A stretch of 64,000 nt of DNA from Lytechinus variegatus (lineage: Eukaryota > Echinodermata > Echinoidea > Temnopleuroida > Toxopneustidae). Position numbers and translations under genes: made by a program. The stretch lies in the NCBI RefSeq assembly GCF_018143015.1, contig NC_054747.1, positions 34,794,733-34,858,732 on the forward strand, given 5' to 3'. Of this stretch, positions 56,301 through 64,000 are shown one piece after another (the first letter of the stretch is position 1; each line of letters begins with the position of its first letter). Below the pieces are notes generated by a model. It was not told where the DNA came from, did not search any database, and worked only from the letters and a program-made list of their open reading frames with translations.

Positions 56301-57027
56301 TTGCCAGACAGACACTACATCTTTCATGAACTTCCGCAGTTTTCTCTGCATCTTTATCCTTCTCCATGACTTCCGCTGTATCTGTGTCTATTGGCTTGGG
56401 CAGTGATGCTAAATGCTCACTGTACCGTTCATTCAGACCCTCTACAGGTTCAATGGCTTTTATTTGTTCTGATGCAGAATTCAATGGAACATGGGGGCTA
56501 TGCTTTGCAACATCTGCCGTGTCTGACATTATATCTGCTATCATGAGGTCAAGCTCTTTGTCTTCCATGAAGTCAGAATTCTTTTCACTTTTACTCTGAT
56601 TCCCCTCCTCTTTCCCCTCTTCAAGTTCTTGTGATTTGCAACGATTTGCATTCTTGCTATTAACTTTCTCCGTTTGACCAATCTGAGGGTCAACATCATC
56701 GACTCTCTCCTGTGCAGGTTCAACAGCGCCATCTTCGATATCTTTGGAAGGTATTTGTTCTTCCATCTTCCATTCATCTTCCTCCAGGTCTTCAACTTCC
56801 AGGTCACCATCTTTTTTCTCAGGTGTGTCTTTGACAACTTCCTCAGCGATTGATTCTAATTCTACATGGTCGTCAGGTGGTGCCCTTGCCTGACCTGGCT
56901 TAAGTGGAGAGAGTGGCCTTTCGGAATTTTCCTTCGCTTTGTCAGGACGAGTCTCATCTTCAGTAGATATGAAATCAGCTGTGAAGTCTGCTTCGGTGAC
57001 TTGGATGAGACGATTTTTTGTTCCATC
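53389..57027 (-). CDS. last exon: 12 intact plus 2 decayed Cys-motif repeats
   Basis: A 1,212-codon exon from acceptor 'ctgtag' at 57028 to a TGA at 53391-53389. Intact motifs (EVHERCSVCLATAP, DLHEACSVCLATAP, EMHETCSVCLATSP and others) lie at roughly 56320, 56165, 56015, 55855, 55695, 55440, 55115, 54435, 54330, 54230, 54135 and 53965; decayed ones at about 55325 and 55270. Spacing is 30-60 residues within clusters, with one gap of about 220 residues (54455-55085). The linkers vary freely while the motif is nearly fixed, so selection on the motif is likely. CxVCL resembles the first cysteine pair of a RING finger, but no other RING ligands follow. Confidence 0.88.
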   Translation of the reverse strand, partial: DGTKNRLIQVTEADFTADFISTEDETRPDKAKENSERPLSPLKPGQARAPPDDHVELESIAEEVVKDTPEKKDGDLEVEDLEEDEWKMEEQIPSKDIEDGAVEPAQERVDDVDPQIGQTEKVNSKNANRCKSQELEEGKEEGNQSKSEKNSDFMEDKELDLMIADIMSDTADVAKHSPHVPLNSASEQIKAIEPVEGLNERYSEHLASLPKPIDTDTAEVMEKDKDAEKTAEVHERCSVCLATAPLPTSTEGGKVMGETTDVSLDGIAETAEKTTMGTEAKDDLHEACSVCLATAPPPTSTEAIDPEKDTRQTEHIEALSSDTGAENEHQITEMHETCSVCLATSPPSAETTNVNETKTEETELVEVPLSDVAEENTTPKESNDQEEVHEVCSVCLATVPPTNVLEDDHGESTGKTEAAEGSSSLTPADTERKECNEKEAEIHETCSVCLATAPATRVAEEESTETEKTVDGESSSANTNREGTAVNPETEPEENPGEMKVTGNLVDSTTDMDISKVTQEVGNEIHEACSVCLAKTPPTFPAVDIEDPSKGDAEEIEVGKGVNQTCLASEPSEKEDGEFNEAGSICSATDIASSVNTGEVPEEVINPLGTEQLPEVLTLHNGAANNREGIGEVHETCSVCLATGSSPDSATDGNDKTTKDISAEDIPKMIESSLDTTQDTTDAVTANINSDEPLPQETTDENTPNSDRTEAQANVIEECDNPVAKVSSQVAKDENPTESTEETTGERTESSTFKDREDSTEATKPQSIKEDTAQASKPATAAQGTAMEPPTNEEGEGATGGEESPATAPEGNPEDKKVAKTAPPEDTAVPVECPPITTGCREKTNKSELQDETVIDDNAKEEVHQTCSVCLATSPEKEVTEEVQQAVEIRDAAKVHEACSVCLATAPMTPNIQKEQSEQKIKEGTTEEIHETCSVCLAAESPTTQEVATMDKPGDKRVVEVHEICSVCMATVNAPSVPAESAPSEQLSRAPEVIPPVLVEDENQTSETVIEVHYIEDIHETCSVCTATGSAAPDESKNSSNSKVTKVQQAQDDMPGTPDISTEEGSAVNAQEIQDDNVLLSSSPKVASSTNQVESDDFAGGSNQPNIPSGPTKDISKETEDQGAEAETMVNDKKIDDVEDRATESSIPETRTKQGIQSVPVELPGNSEDIHVADEEENTARAETVGDTRGPESSEASAAEQSLDPQAIKVSA

Positions 57028-60000
57028 CTACAGAGAAATAATAATAATGGCTGGATTTATAAAACAACATTTTTTGCCTGAGGATACAAGGCGCCGCTAG
57101 TATTAATTCGGCTTTAGCTCCAGCTACCATCACTAGCGCTCAGTGCATTCAAGGAATTACACCTGCCGGGTACCCATTCACCTCACCTGGGTCAAGCGCA
57201 GCACAGTGTGGATAAATTTCTTGCTGAAAGAAAACACTCTAGGGCTAGGTTTGAACCCACTCCCTCTGTTTGAAAGGCGAGAGTCATGACCACTATACCA
57301 TGAAAGCCAAGTCTTAATCATTCAGAGAATTTTCTATCGAGCACTGGTGTTTTTCCTCGGTGAGGTTTAATGCTAAAATACAATCTTGTGCATACAGTTG
57401 TAACGCTGTTATAACTCTTGGTCCTCGGGGGGGGGGGGGGGGGGGGGGGACCTTATCAAATTTGAAAAGATTTGAAATTGAAAAGGTTTTATTATTGATA
57501 TTGCACTTTAGAGCTAATTCAATGAATTGTGTACAATTTGCAGGCGTAATATAATGGATGTTATAAAAACAGAAAATAATCTAACATGAAACAATACGAG
57601 AAATATTTCAACTCCACATTGAGAGTAAAAATACGATATGAGATCACATGATATAATAATTCAGAACTCACGACAGCCCCCACCAATATTACGTAATCAC
57701 GTATGAAGTGACTGGTAGATTGCGGGTTAGTTGTTCAGATAATTTAAAAATACAACATCTTCCATGTCCTAAGTTCCCAATACCAAAATATGTTATTCAA
57801 CAAAAGATATTATGAAGCTTTATTATCCGATATTGCTCTAATTTTTTGTGAAATGGCACATTTAAAACGGTTTATCTGACTCGATAACCTTTCAAGACGC
57901 ACATCATCTGGTTAACGACAGGCTTGTTTTCAAATGAATACCCCATTAATCTCGGAATAAACTTCCCATTTTCAGCAAAGTGCAACTCGATTAAAATTTT
58001 ACATACCACTTCGAAAACGCAGACACCCCAATAGGCGGGGGGGGGGGGCGTATCCCCCTAAATTTGAGTTGGGGGCGGTCCCTTTTGCTTGTCAAAAAAA
58101 AAATTAGTGGTCCCCCTAAAATTGTTGGCTTCCGCCGGCAATAGACACCCCACCCCTCTCTTTATCTCTCTCTCTCCACACACACACTCATGCACCCTTT
58201 CCGCTCGTTGCCCATTCTATCTCTCCACCCCTCTCTCCTACCCTTTCTCCCCTTTCCCCTCTTTCTATCTCAATCTCTTTCCCCCTATCTTATGGACTCT
58301 GTCTTGCATCAAATTCATGCCTCTTGGCGCCTCAGACATTTGCACTTTGGTCATAAAAAGTGAGCATTATACTACGCGTATAATGCTCATGTTTATAACT
58401 AACCCAGTGAGCTCCCTGGGTTAGTTTATAACCAAACGGTTTTATATTAACCCTACAAGGACTTGGCTATTTGAGATGTATTAAGAACTGGGGTGGGCCC
58501 TTCTAATCTCGGCCGTAGTTGGCGCGATCGCGCCGAAATTTGGCACGCACATTCTTTACCATATAAACTACAAGCCAGTATACAAAAAAATCTTAAAATA
58601 ATCATTTTTTTTTATTTATTATGAACAAAATATGCACATTCGTTATTTGCATATTTAACACCCAAATTCCTTTCAAATTCTCTCTTTTTATTCCAGAAGT
58701 TATCTTTGTAACCTAATTTAAAGATTTTCACTAAGAAAATTGCGAAAGCTACCTGTATTTTTTTGTTTTTAGAATTTCTTTTGTATTTCTTTATTTCATC
58801 TTTTGTTTTTCATTGGATTTTTTAATGAAAATTATTAGAGACCATTTAAAAACTAATTCAAACCCTAATCAATTAAGCAGGCCAATTAGAACGAAAAATA
58901 ATCACCCTTTTATGAATTTCAAAATGAGCCATTTTCGGCATGACATTGTCTCGTAACAAGTCATGTGACGTCGCGACGCTAAACGTTGCGCGAGACTTCA
59001 AAGTAAAAAAAAATAAAAAAAAATTGCGGCGCTATTATTCTTGTTGCGTTTTGGAAATATCGCGCGAAGCGTTGAGGGTATGGGGCATCACGGCCCCCAG
59101 TCCTTTTAGGGTTAAATGCTTTGTGATACATATATCGCACATTTTGTGATATTTAGAATATATTTTCCCAATTACCTGTTTCCCTGCGGCTTGGTTTTTG
59201 GTTGCATCATGAAAACTTGTTTGAGTTGACTTTGATCTTGGCACGGGGCTAGTAGTTTTGCTCTGGTTTTTGTTGGCCTCTGACCCTGGTCTATGCTCTG
59301 GTTTCCTTGGTAGTTGTTTTCTTTCACCTTTTGATAAAATGAAGCAATAGACACCCAAATGAAGAATTTTATAATTTCCCACCTTTTATTCACAATTCTC
59401 CGTACCCCCCCCCCCCTCGGTGTACTGCTGTTTATAGCCTTGACTGGTTTGTGCATCTACCCACTACGATTCCCTAATGATCCCCCTTTCTCCTTTCCCT
59501 TTAATATTCTTCTTCGAATTATTCTTCTTATCTTCTCCTTGTTCTTCTTTTGAATTCTTCTTATCTTCTCCTTCTTCCTCCTCTTACTTCTTTTCTTCGT
59601 TCTTCCTCTTCTATTTATTTTTTGGCCTTTATTTTCTTCGTTATTCGTCTTCCCTTTTTGTTTGTTCTCTACCTTCTCATAACCATCATCCATCCATCCA
59701 TCATAACCACCATTATCGTTATCGTCATCATTGTTATTATCATCATCCTCATCATTAAATCAGATATCGTCATCACTGTTATTATCATCCTCATCATCAT
59801 TATCGTCATCAGATATCGTCATCATTGTTATTATCATCATCATCATTATCGTCATCATTGTTATTATCATCATCATCACCATCATCATCTCAACATCATC
59901 CTCATCATTATTGTTATCAGATATCGTCAACATTGTTATTATTATCATGATCTGACCATCATCATTATCATCATCACCATCATCATCACCATCATCATCA

Positions 60001-61574
60001 TCACAGCTCTATCCCCCTCCCACCTATGTACGGTACTGAATCGAACTTACCGGATGCTCCTTTCGGCGTTACCTGTCACCAAGAAAGATAGAAAAAAATA
60101 ATGAATAATCCTTTTTTTTATCAATTCTATGCACTTACAGAGAGGATGACATTATCTTGGTATACACACACACACACAAGAAAAATATTTAAAAAGGAAT
60201 ATAATAAATGTCATGCAAGTTTAAATAAAATCAGGGGGCCGTTTCATTAAGCTGTTCGTAAGATAAAAGCGACTTTAAGATCGGCTGGTGAACCTTTATT
60301 ATGTGCTAAACCATTGCCAATGAACATTTTGGTGCATGCCATTTACCACAAGAAAGGTTCACCAGTCGTTTTTAAAGTATATATTTAAGTAAATAGTTTT
60401 GTTCTCCTTCAGTCAAAATCGCTCAGTGTCTAGAAAATTTAAGCCCTATGTCTAATCGTATAATATTGATAATATGTGATTGGTAATGTGCCAAACTCCC
60501 TCTCTTTACAGTGTCCAATGTGCACTGTAAAACTGCGGTGTTAAAGCTGAAACCAATTGGTGTTAATAGAGGACCACACCCTGAGGTGTTAAAATTACAC
60601 CCTAGAGATTAAACATTACACCAAAGAGTGTAAATGTAACAACAAAAGGTGTTGTAATAACACCTATAGGTGTAAAACTGACACCACCAATTTAACACCT
60701 GTATAAAATAACTGGTGTGGTCCTCTATGTACACCGGTTAACACCAGATTTTTTGCTGTGTGCCATGAACAGATGAATGACCTGATTATGAAGATGAAGA
60801 AACAAAGCGAACCAAAGACAGGACTTTTATACCCCTTTCAAAAACCTAATTATGCGGATAATATCTGCATAATTTGGTCATAAAATCGGAGCGGGACCAG
60901 AGTTATCCGCATTATTTCGTTGCTGCAATTTTCAGCATAATAGCGGCATCGGGACCAGATTTTGACTTTATGAACGCATTTCCAAAGTAATGCAGATAGC
61001 CATGGTGTGGTCACAAAAACACCCTTTTCCAACACAACCCCATCGGAGGGGGTGTGGGCAGTTGCCATGACAATTATCTGCCTTTTTCAGGTCGGGCGCT
61101 CGTAAAAAATAGTGCGGATTATTTTCGGAGTTTGTGAATGCAATTTTTATTGAATTATCCGCATTTAATTACTTTTAGACGGATAATTGGAGGATGGTTT
61201 TGTGAAAGGGGTATAAGAGACGATAAAGTAGATAAGGCATCATTGTATAGAAACACATAAGCAGCTCGTCATGGAAATTGGGTTCGTATGTTCAAATGTT
61301 TTAATTTTACCAAAATCTTACCAAAATCACCCCCATTTCGGAAAAAGGTCAATTTTTACTTTTCAGTTGACTTTAGATCAAAATTACCTTTATTTTTGGA
61401 TTGAAAAGCTTTTTATTCTGCTTGCCAATTTTTTTTTTCCAAACAAGCACTCCTCTTCAATAACCGTTCCCAGGTCCTGCAGCTTGATATTAGGCCGAGT
61501 ATAACTTACCTGCGTTGAGTTGATGTCCGCATTTTTCCCTTTGAATGTTTCGTGGTAAGATGGCCATGGTTCAA
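53389..61574 (-). CDS. acidic protein with 12 HxxCSVC repeats, 3' part of gene
   Basis: Four exons join in phase: 61574-61510, 60072-60051, 59327-59176, 57027-53389, giving the last 1,292 residues. Exon 61574 starts in phase 1 with no start codon in frame, so at least one upstream exon is missing from my model. No enzyme or transmembrane domain is visible. The N-terminal part is basic and Ser/Pro/Thr-rich (ERKQLPRKPEHRPG, SPVPRSKSTQTSFHD). The large last exon is Glu/Thr/Ala/Ser-rich, probably disordered, and carries the repeated [E/D]-[I/V/L]-H-E-x-C-S-V-C-[L]-A-T motif. Function unknown; not recognised as any named family. Confidence 0.82.
57088..57306 (-). mobile_element. SINE with a well-kept tRNA-like head
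   Basis: On the minus strand: catggtatagtggtcatgac (A box) and gtgggttcaaaccta (B box), tRNA-Glu/Asp-like, then the body cagcaagaaatttatccaca and caggtgaggtgaatgggtac shared with 7783-8046. In the intron before the large exon. Confidence 0.75.
58362..58433. repeat. two adjacent short hairpins
   Basis: gagcattatac/gtataatgctc with a 5-base loop, then ataactaacccag/ctgggttagtttat with a short loop containing gagctc. Confidence 0.8.
58451..59111. mobile_element. piggyBac-like non-autonomous element
   Basis: Ends ccctacaaggact and agtccttttaggg are inverted and each abuts TTAA (58447-58450 and 59112-59115). TTAA targets with CCCT ends are the piggyBac hallmark. No transposase ORF in the 661 bases. 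Confidence 0.8.
59176..59327 (-). CDS. Cys-motif gene exon, Lys/Ser-rich
   Basis: A 152-base exon, phase 1 to 0, encoding ERKQLPRKPEHRPGSEANKN and then TTSPVPRSKSTQTSFHDATK. Donor caggtaat at 59176. Confidence 0.7.
59690..60003. repeat. (ATC)n microsatellite
   Basis: About 310 bases of atc/att triplets with recurring 'cagatatcgtcatc' words, just downstream of the micro-exon donor. It creates isoleucine-rich shadow ORFs. Confidence 0.95.
60051..60072 (-). CDS. Cys-motif gene 22-base micro-exon
   Basis: Bounded by gacag on the 5' side and gtaagt on the 3' side. It encodes VTPKGAS and one base of the next codon. Phases (0 to 1) match both neighbours exactly. Confidence 0.6.
60238..60378. mobile_element. 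foldback MITE of the 15264 family, right end lost
   Basis: Begins gggggccgtttcattaagct and contains the centre 'aaccattgccaatgaacatt' and 'ggttcaccagtcgtttttaaag', but the distal right arm is missing. Confidence 0.75.
60523..60762. mobile_element. 240-bp MITE, copy 2
   Basis: Matches 52688-52928 along its full length in the same orientation, including 'ggtgttaatagaggaccaca' and 'aataactggtgtggtcctct'. Confidence 0.88.
61510..61574 (-). CDS. Cys-motif gene exon, most 5' one found
   Basis: A 65-base exon, phase 1 to 0, encoding EPWPSYHETFKGKNADINST then Q, between tctag and gtaagt. No initiator methionine is in frame. Confidence 0.6.
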
Positions 61575-61945
61575 CTAGATTTTGGAAGGGGAAAAAGAGA
61601 GAGAAAATAGGAAAAGAGTGAGCAAATGTTAATTCTTGACATAAAAAATTATATATATATATGAAAGCAAGGGACAAGCATAATCATGATAATAGTCTAA
61701 AATATAATTTTCGTATGGCCCGCTATGATGCGATTTCCACAATTGTTTTTACCCTGCAGAATAGTCTATATGTTTTTGTATATGGCAGTGGCATAATGAT
61801 ATAAGGAATATGGGGGAGGGGGAGGGGTATTTCGCATTTCAAAGTTTAATTTGTTTTCCTGTTAATATTTTTCCCCGTCTTTTATAGAGATTTTTTGGCG
61901 GTTCAATTATCTAGCCCCTCCCTCGTTCAGTCAGCAAAATACCAG

Positions 61946-62583
61946 TAGGATGGAGGGTCGGGTGTCCGGACACTTTATTTTGAAGCCTTCTTTTTGTCTT
62001 TGGATTACACTAAAAATACGAATTAAATAGTTGTAATCATCTTCTTTTTTTCTCTCTATAATATTTCCTGACATTTTGTACTAAAAATTGATAAAACTTC
62101 CCTTGTAAATTTTTTTTCCAAATGGTCGATCGACTTTCTAAAATTGATCGTCCGGACACACAACAACTGGGTGGCACATCACGCTAACATACAGCCTAGA
62201 ATCTCATTCAAAATCCCAAATTGCGTGCAAAGTGAATGGGTGCGAAGACATGGGGCACCGTTTTCTTGGTTCAATCTGAAAATGACTGCCCGAGGTTTTT
62301 TTCCAAGAAAATCATATATTTCTTTCATTTTTTTAATGAGATATTTGGTATACTTACTAATAATAATAATTGTTAGGTGTCCGGACAGGTTGTGTATCCG
62401 GACGGTCGATTTTAAACAGCCAATTGAAATGCTCTTAAATGTTTTAGCACAAAATGTTAGACAATTATAGAGAACAAATATTGATGATGATTAGCACTGA
62501 TCAATACACAGTTTTTGTTTAATCCAAATACAAAAATAAGGCTTCATTTTCGTTACGTGTCCGAACACCCAACCCCCATCCTA
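61946..62583. mobile_element. 638-bp TIR element with 'gtgtccggacac' ends
   Basis: Left taggatggagggtcgggtgt then ccggacac; right gtgtccgaacacccaacccc then catccta. Inverted for about 28 bases. TA at both outer edges. 'tccggac' words recur inside. No coding domain recognised. Confidence 0.8.
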
Positions 62584-63019
62584 TAGGAAACATTATTATC
62601 TGAAAGATTTTGTGAAATAAAATAAAAAATCATATTAAATCTTAACTCAAATTGTTAGGTGCGCAGACTTGTGGACCACCATCATAACTTCAAATAGAAA
62701 AGCTCGTACCGTATAGGGAATCTGTTCTCACGAAAGATTCTGCAAGCTCAGTTCTACTCGAGTCATGCCCGCCGAATTACTACCCAGAATATGAATGTAG
62801 ACTTATCAAAATTACTTTTCTGTTACGTTTAGATCTAATTCTTTGTTTCAGATCTAACTCGCAATTAAGTATTATAATCGACAAATAGATCTAGATCTAC
62901 GTATAGGCCTAATTTTTAGGTCTATTCTCTCTTGTGCAGTCGCCACATCTTCTTCTTCTTCTGTATCCTTCCTCCGCTGTATCGGAGATCCGCAGTTTGA
63001 TACTGCATTAATGGTAGCG

Positions 63020-64000
63020 TTATATATTTTGACGTGAGAGTAAGGTAGATCGAGAGAGGTGAATCTTATGCAAGAAATTTAAGACAAGTAGGTTAAGGTC
63101 GTTTCTGGAGGAATCTGCTAATTCGACGTCAGGTAGAAACAGGACGGAAGCGGTAAATTGTTGAGGTTCTTGATCATTGAAATACACAGAAAAATACTGC
63201 AGTTCCTCGTCTTCTTTTATTAAGTGTAGAAGTGTTTTCCTGTGTGTGCTAAACGCTGGGCATTCTCCAACAAAATGTACAACGTTTTCCAGTTCGGAGT
63301 GGCAGAACTTGCAGGACGTTGTGGTACTTTGATTCATAGAGAATAATCTTCTATTCGTTGGGTATGTACTGCAGGATAATTGAGCTCTGATGGATATAGC
63401 TTCCCTCAAGAGAGGGCTGGAGACTTGCTTTGGGTAATAATTCTTTTTATTACGTTGGATCATGCCCGACCATAGACTTAGAGAAGATTTTTTAGCAACT
63501 GCAATTTCAAGGGCTGCATAGTGTTGTTTATAAATTTTTCCCATTGTTAGCTTCTTCCATACTTTATATGGAATGCGCTCTCTAAGGATGTTAGTGAGAC
63601 TTGGAAGCTCATAACTATTCAGAATTTTTATCCAGCGTCTTACCAATGGTGTATTGTTTGCTATACCATTCAATAGGATTCTTCTTTCAGTGCGCTCGTC
63701 TGAAAGGCTTGCATATTGCCCAAGTAAGAGAAGAATTTCATAGTCGATTCGCTTATCCATTGGAAGGATATCTAGCAATAAATAAATAATTTCGTCAGCC
63801 GCACTCCTTGGCAAACCAAGCACTCTTTTAAAAAGAAAAGATTGAGCCTTGTTCAGACGGGACAGCATGTAGTTGGTAAGTTGGATAATCTGAATCCCAT
63901 ATAGCATTCTTGGTATGCAGAACATTTTCCAAAGATGAGTACATATTGGTGGCAGCAGGCGTAGAGTTCCTTGCTTTGTTCCAGTAAGCGAGAAGAAGGT
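63020..64000 (-). mobile_element. LINE reverse-transcriptase ORF, C-terminal part, open to the window edge
   Basis: An uninterrupted minus-strand frame runs from the right edge of the window to a stop at 63020. Sequence THLWKMFCIPRMLYGIQI is the usual block after the RT domain, and near the C-terminus SCKFCHSELENVVHFVGECP forms a CCHC-type zinc knuckle. It looks like a fairly young jockey/CR1/L2-type non-LTR element, but its class cannot be fixed without the catalytic core, which lies outside the window. Confidence 0.8.

Noticed and set aside
53389-57027. A RING-finger protein call based on the CSVCL motifs
   Set aside because: Only the first Cys pair of a RING is imitated. The remaining six ligands and their spacing are absent at every copy.
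59477-60101. Isoleucine/histidine-rich ORFs of 62-183 aa
   Set aside because: They come from the (ATC)n microsatellite.
62640-62960. A first exon or promoter for the Cys-motif gene around the minus-strand ATG near 62770
   Set aside because: The frame from that ATG closes after about 12 codons, and no donor gives the needed phase 1, so I could not support it.

Overview
This is an animal nuclear genome window: genes are split into short exons with GT/AG introns, the sequence between exons is AT-rich, and it is packed with SINEs, LINE fragments and short terminal-inverted-repeat (TIR) elements. The gene content, exon style and repeat repertoire (tRNA-headed SINEs, foldback MITEs, a TIR-flanked module with repeated 'aaggtcaaaggtca' words) suggest a marine invertebrate deuterostome, most likely an echinoderm such as a sea urchin. 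That assignment is an inference; nothing in the window names the species.

Layout. (1) 911-32637, minus strand: one large cell-surface receptor gene. I can connect 23 coding exons with consistent splice phases into signal peptide, ten Ig domains, three FN3 domains, one transmembrane helix and a cytoplasmic tail of about 320 residues (about 1,639 aa). One FN3 exon is a base short of keeping frame. Its largest intron (18,924-28,721) holds a roughly 9-kb structure bounded by inverted repeats, with LINE debris inside. The intron after Ig10 holds decayed tandem copies of half an Ig exon. (2) 32,640-40,137: intergenic, with a GC-rich block, a 42-bp minisatellite split by a tRNA-derived SINE, and other repeats. 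(3) 40,138-47,503, plus strand: a complete three-exon RBM7 homologue, the RNA-binding subunit of the nuclear exosome targeting (NEXT) complex, with a 5.8-kb first intron full of nested repeats. (4) 47,720-53,385: intergenic, almost entirely a quilt of nested MITEs. (5) 53,389-61,574, minus strand: the 3' part of an unrecognised gene encoding an acidic, apparently disordered protein with twelve intact copies of a His-x-x-Cys-Ser-Val-Cys motif. This is the least explained gene here. (6) 61,900-64,000: a TIR element and the C-terminal part of a LINE reverse-transcriptase ORF running off the window edge.

The three host genes do not look functionally linked. The receptor acts at the cell surface, RBM7 acts in nuclear RNA decay, and the repeat protein has no assignable role. 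No virus-like element with capsid or envelope genes was recognised.
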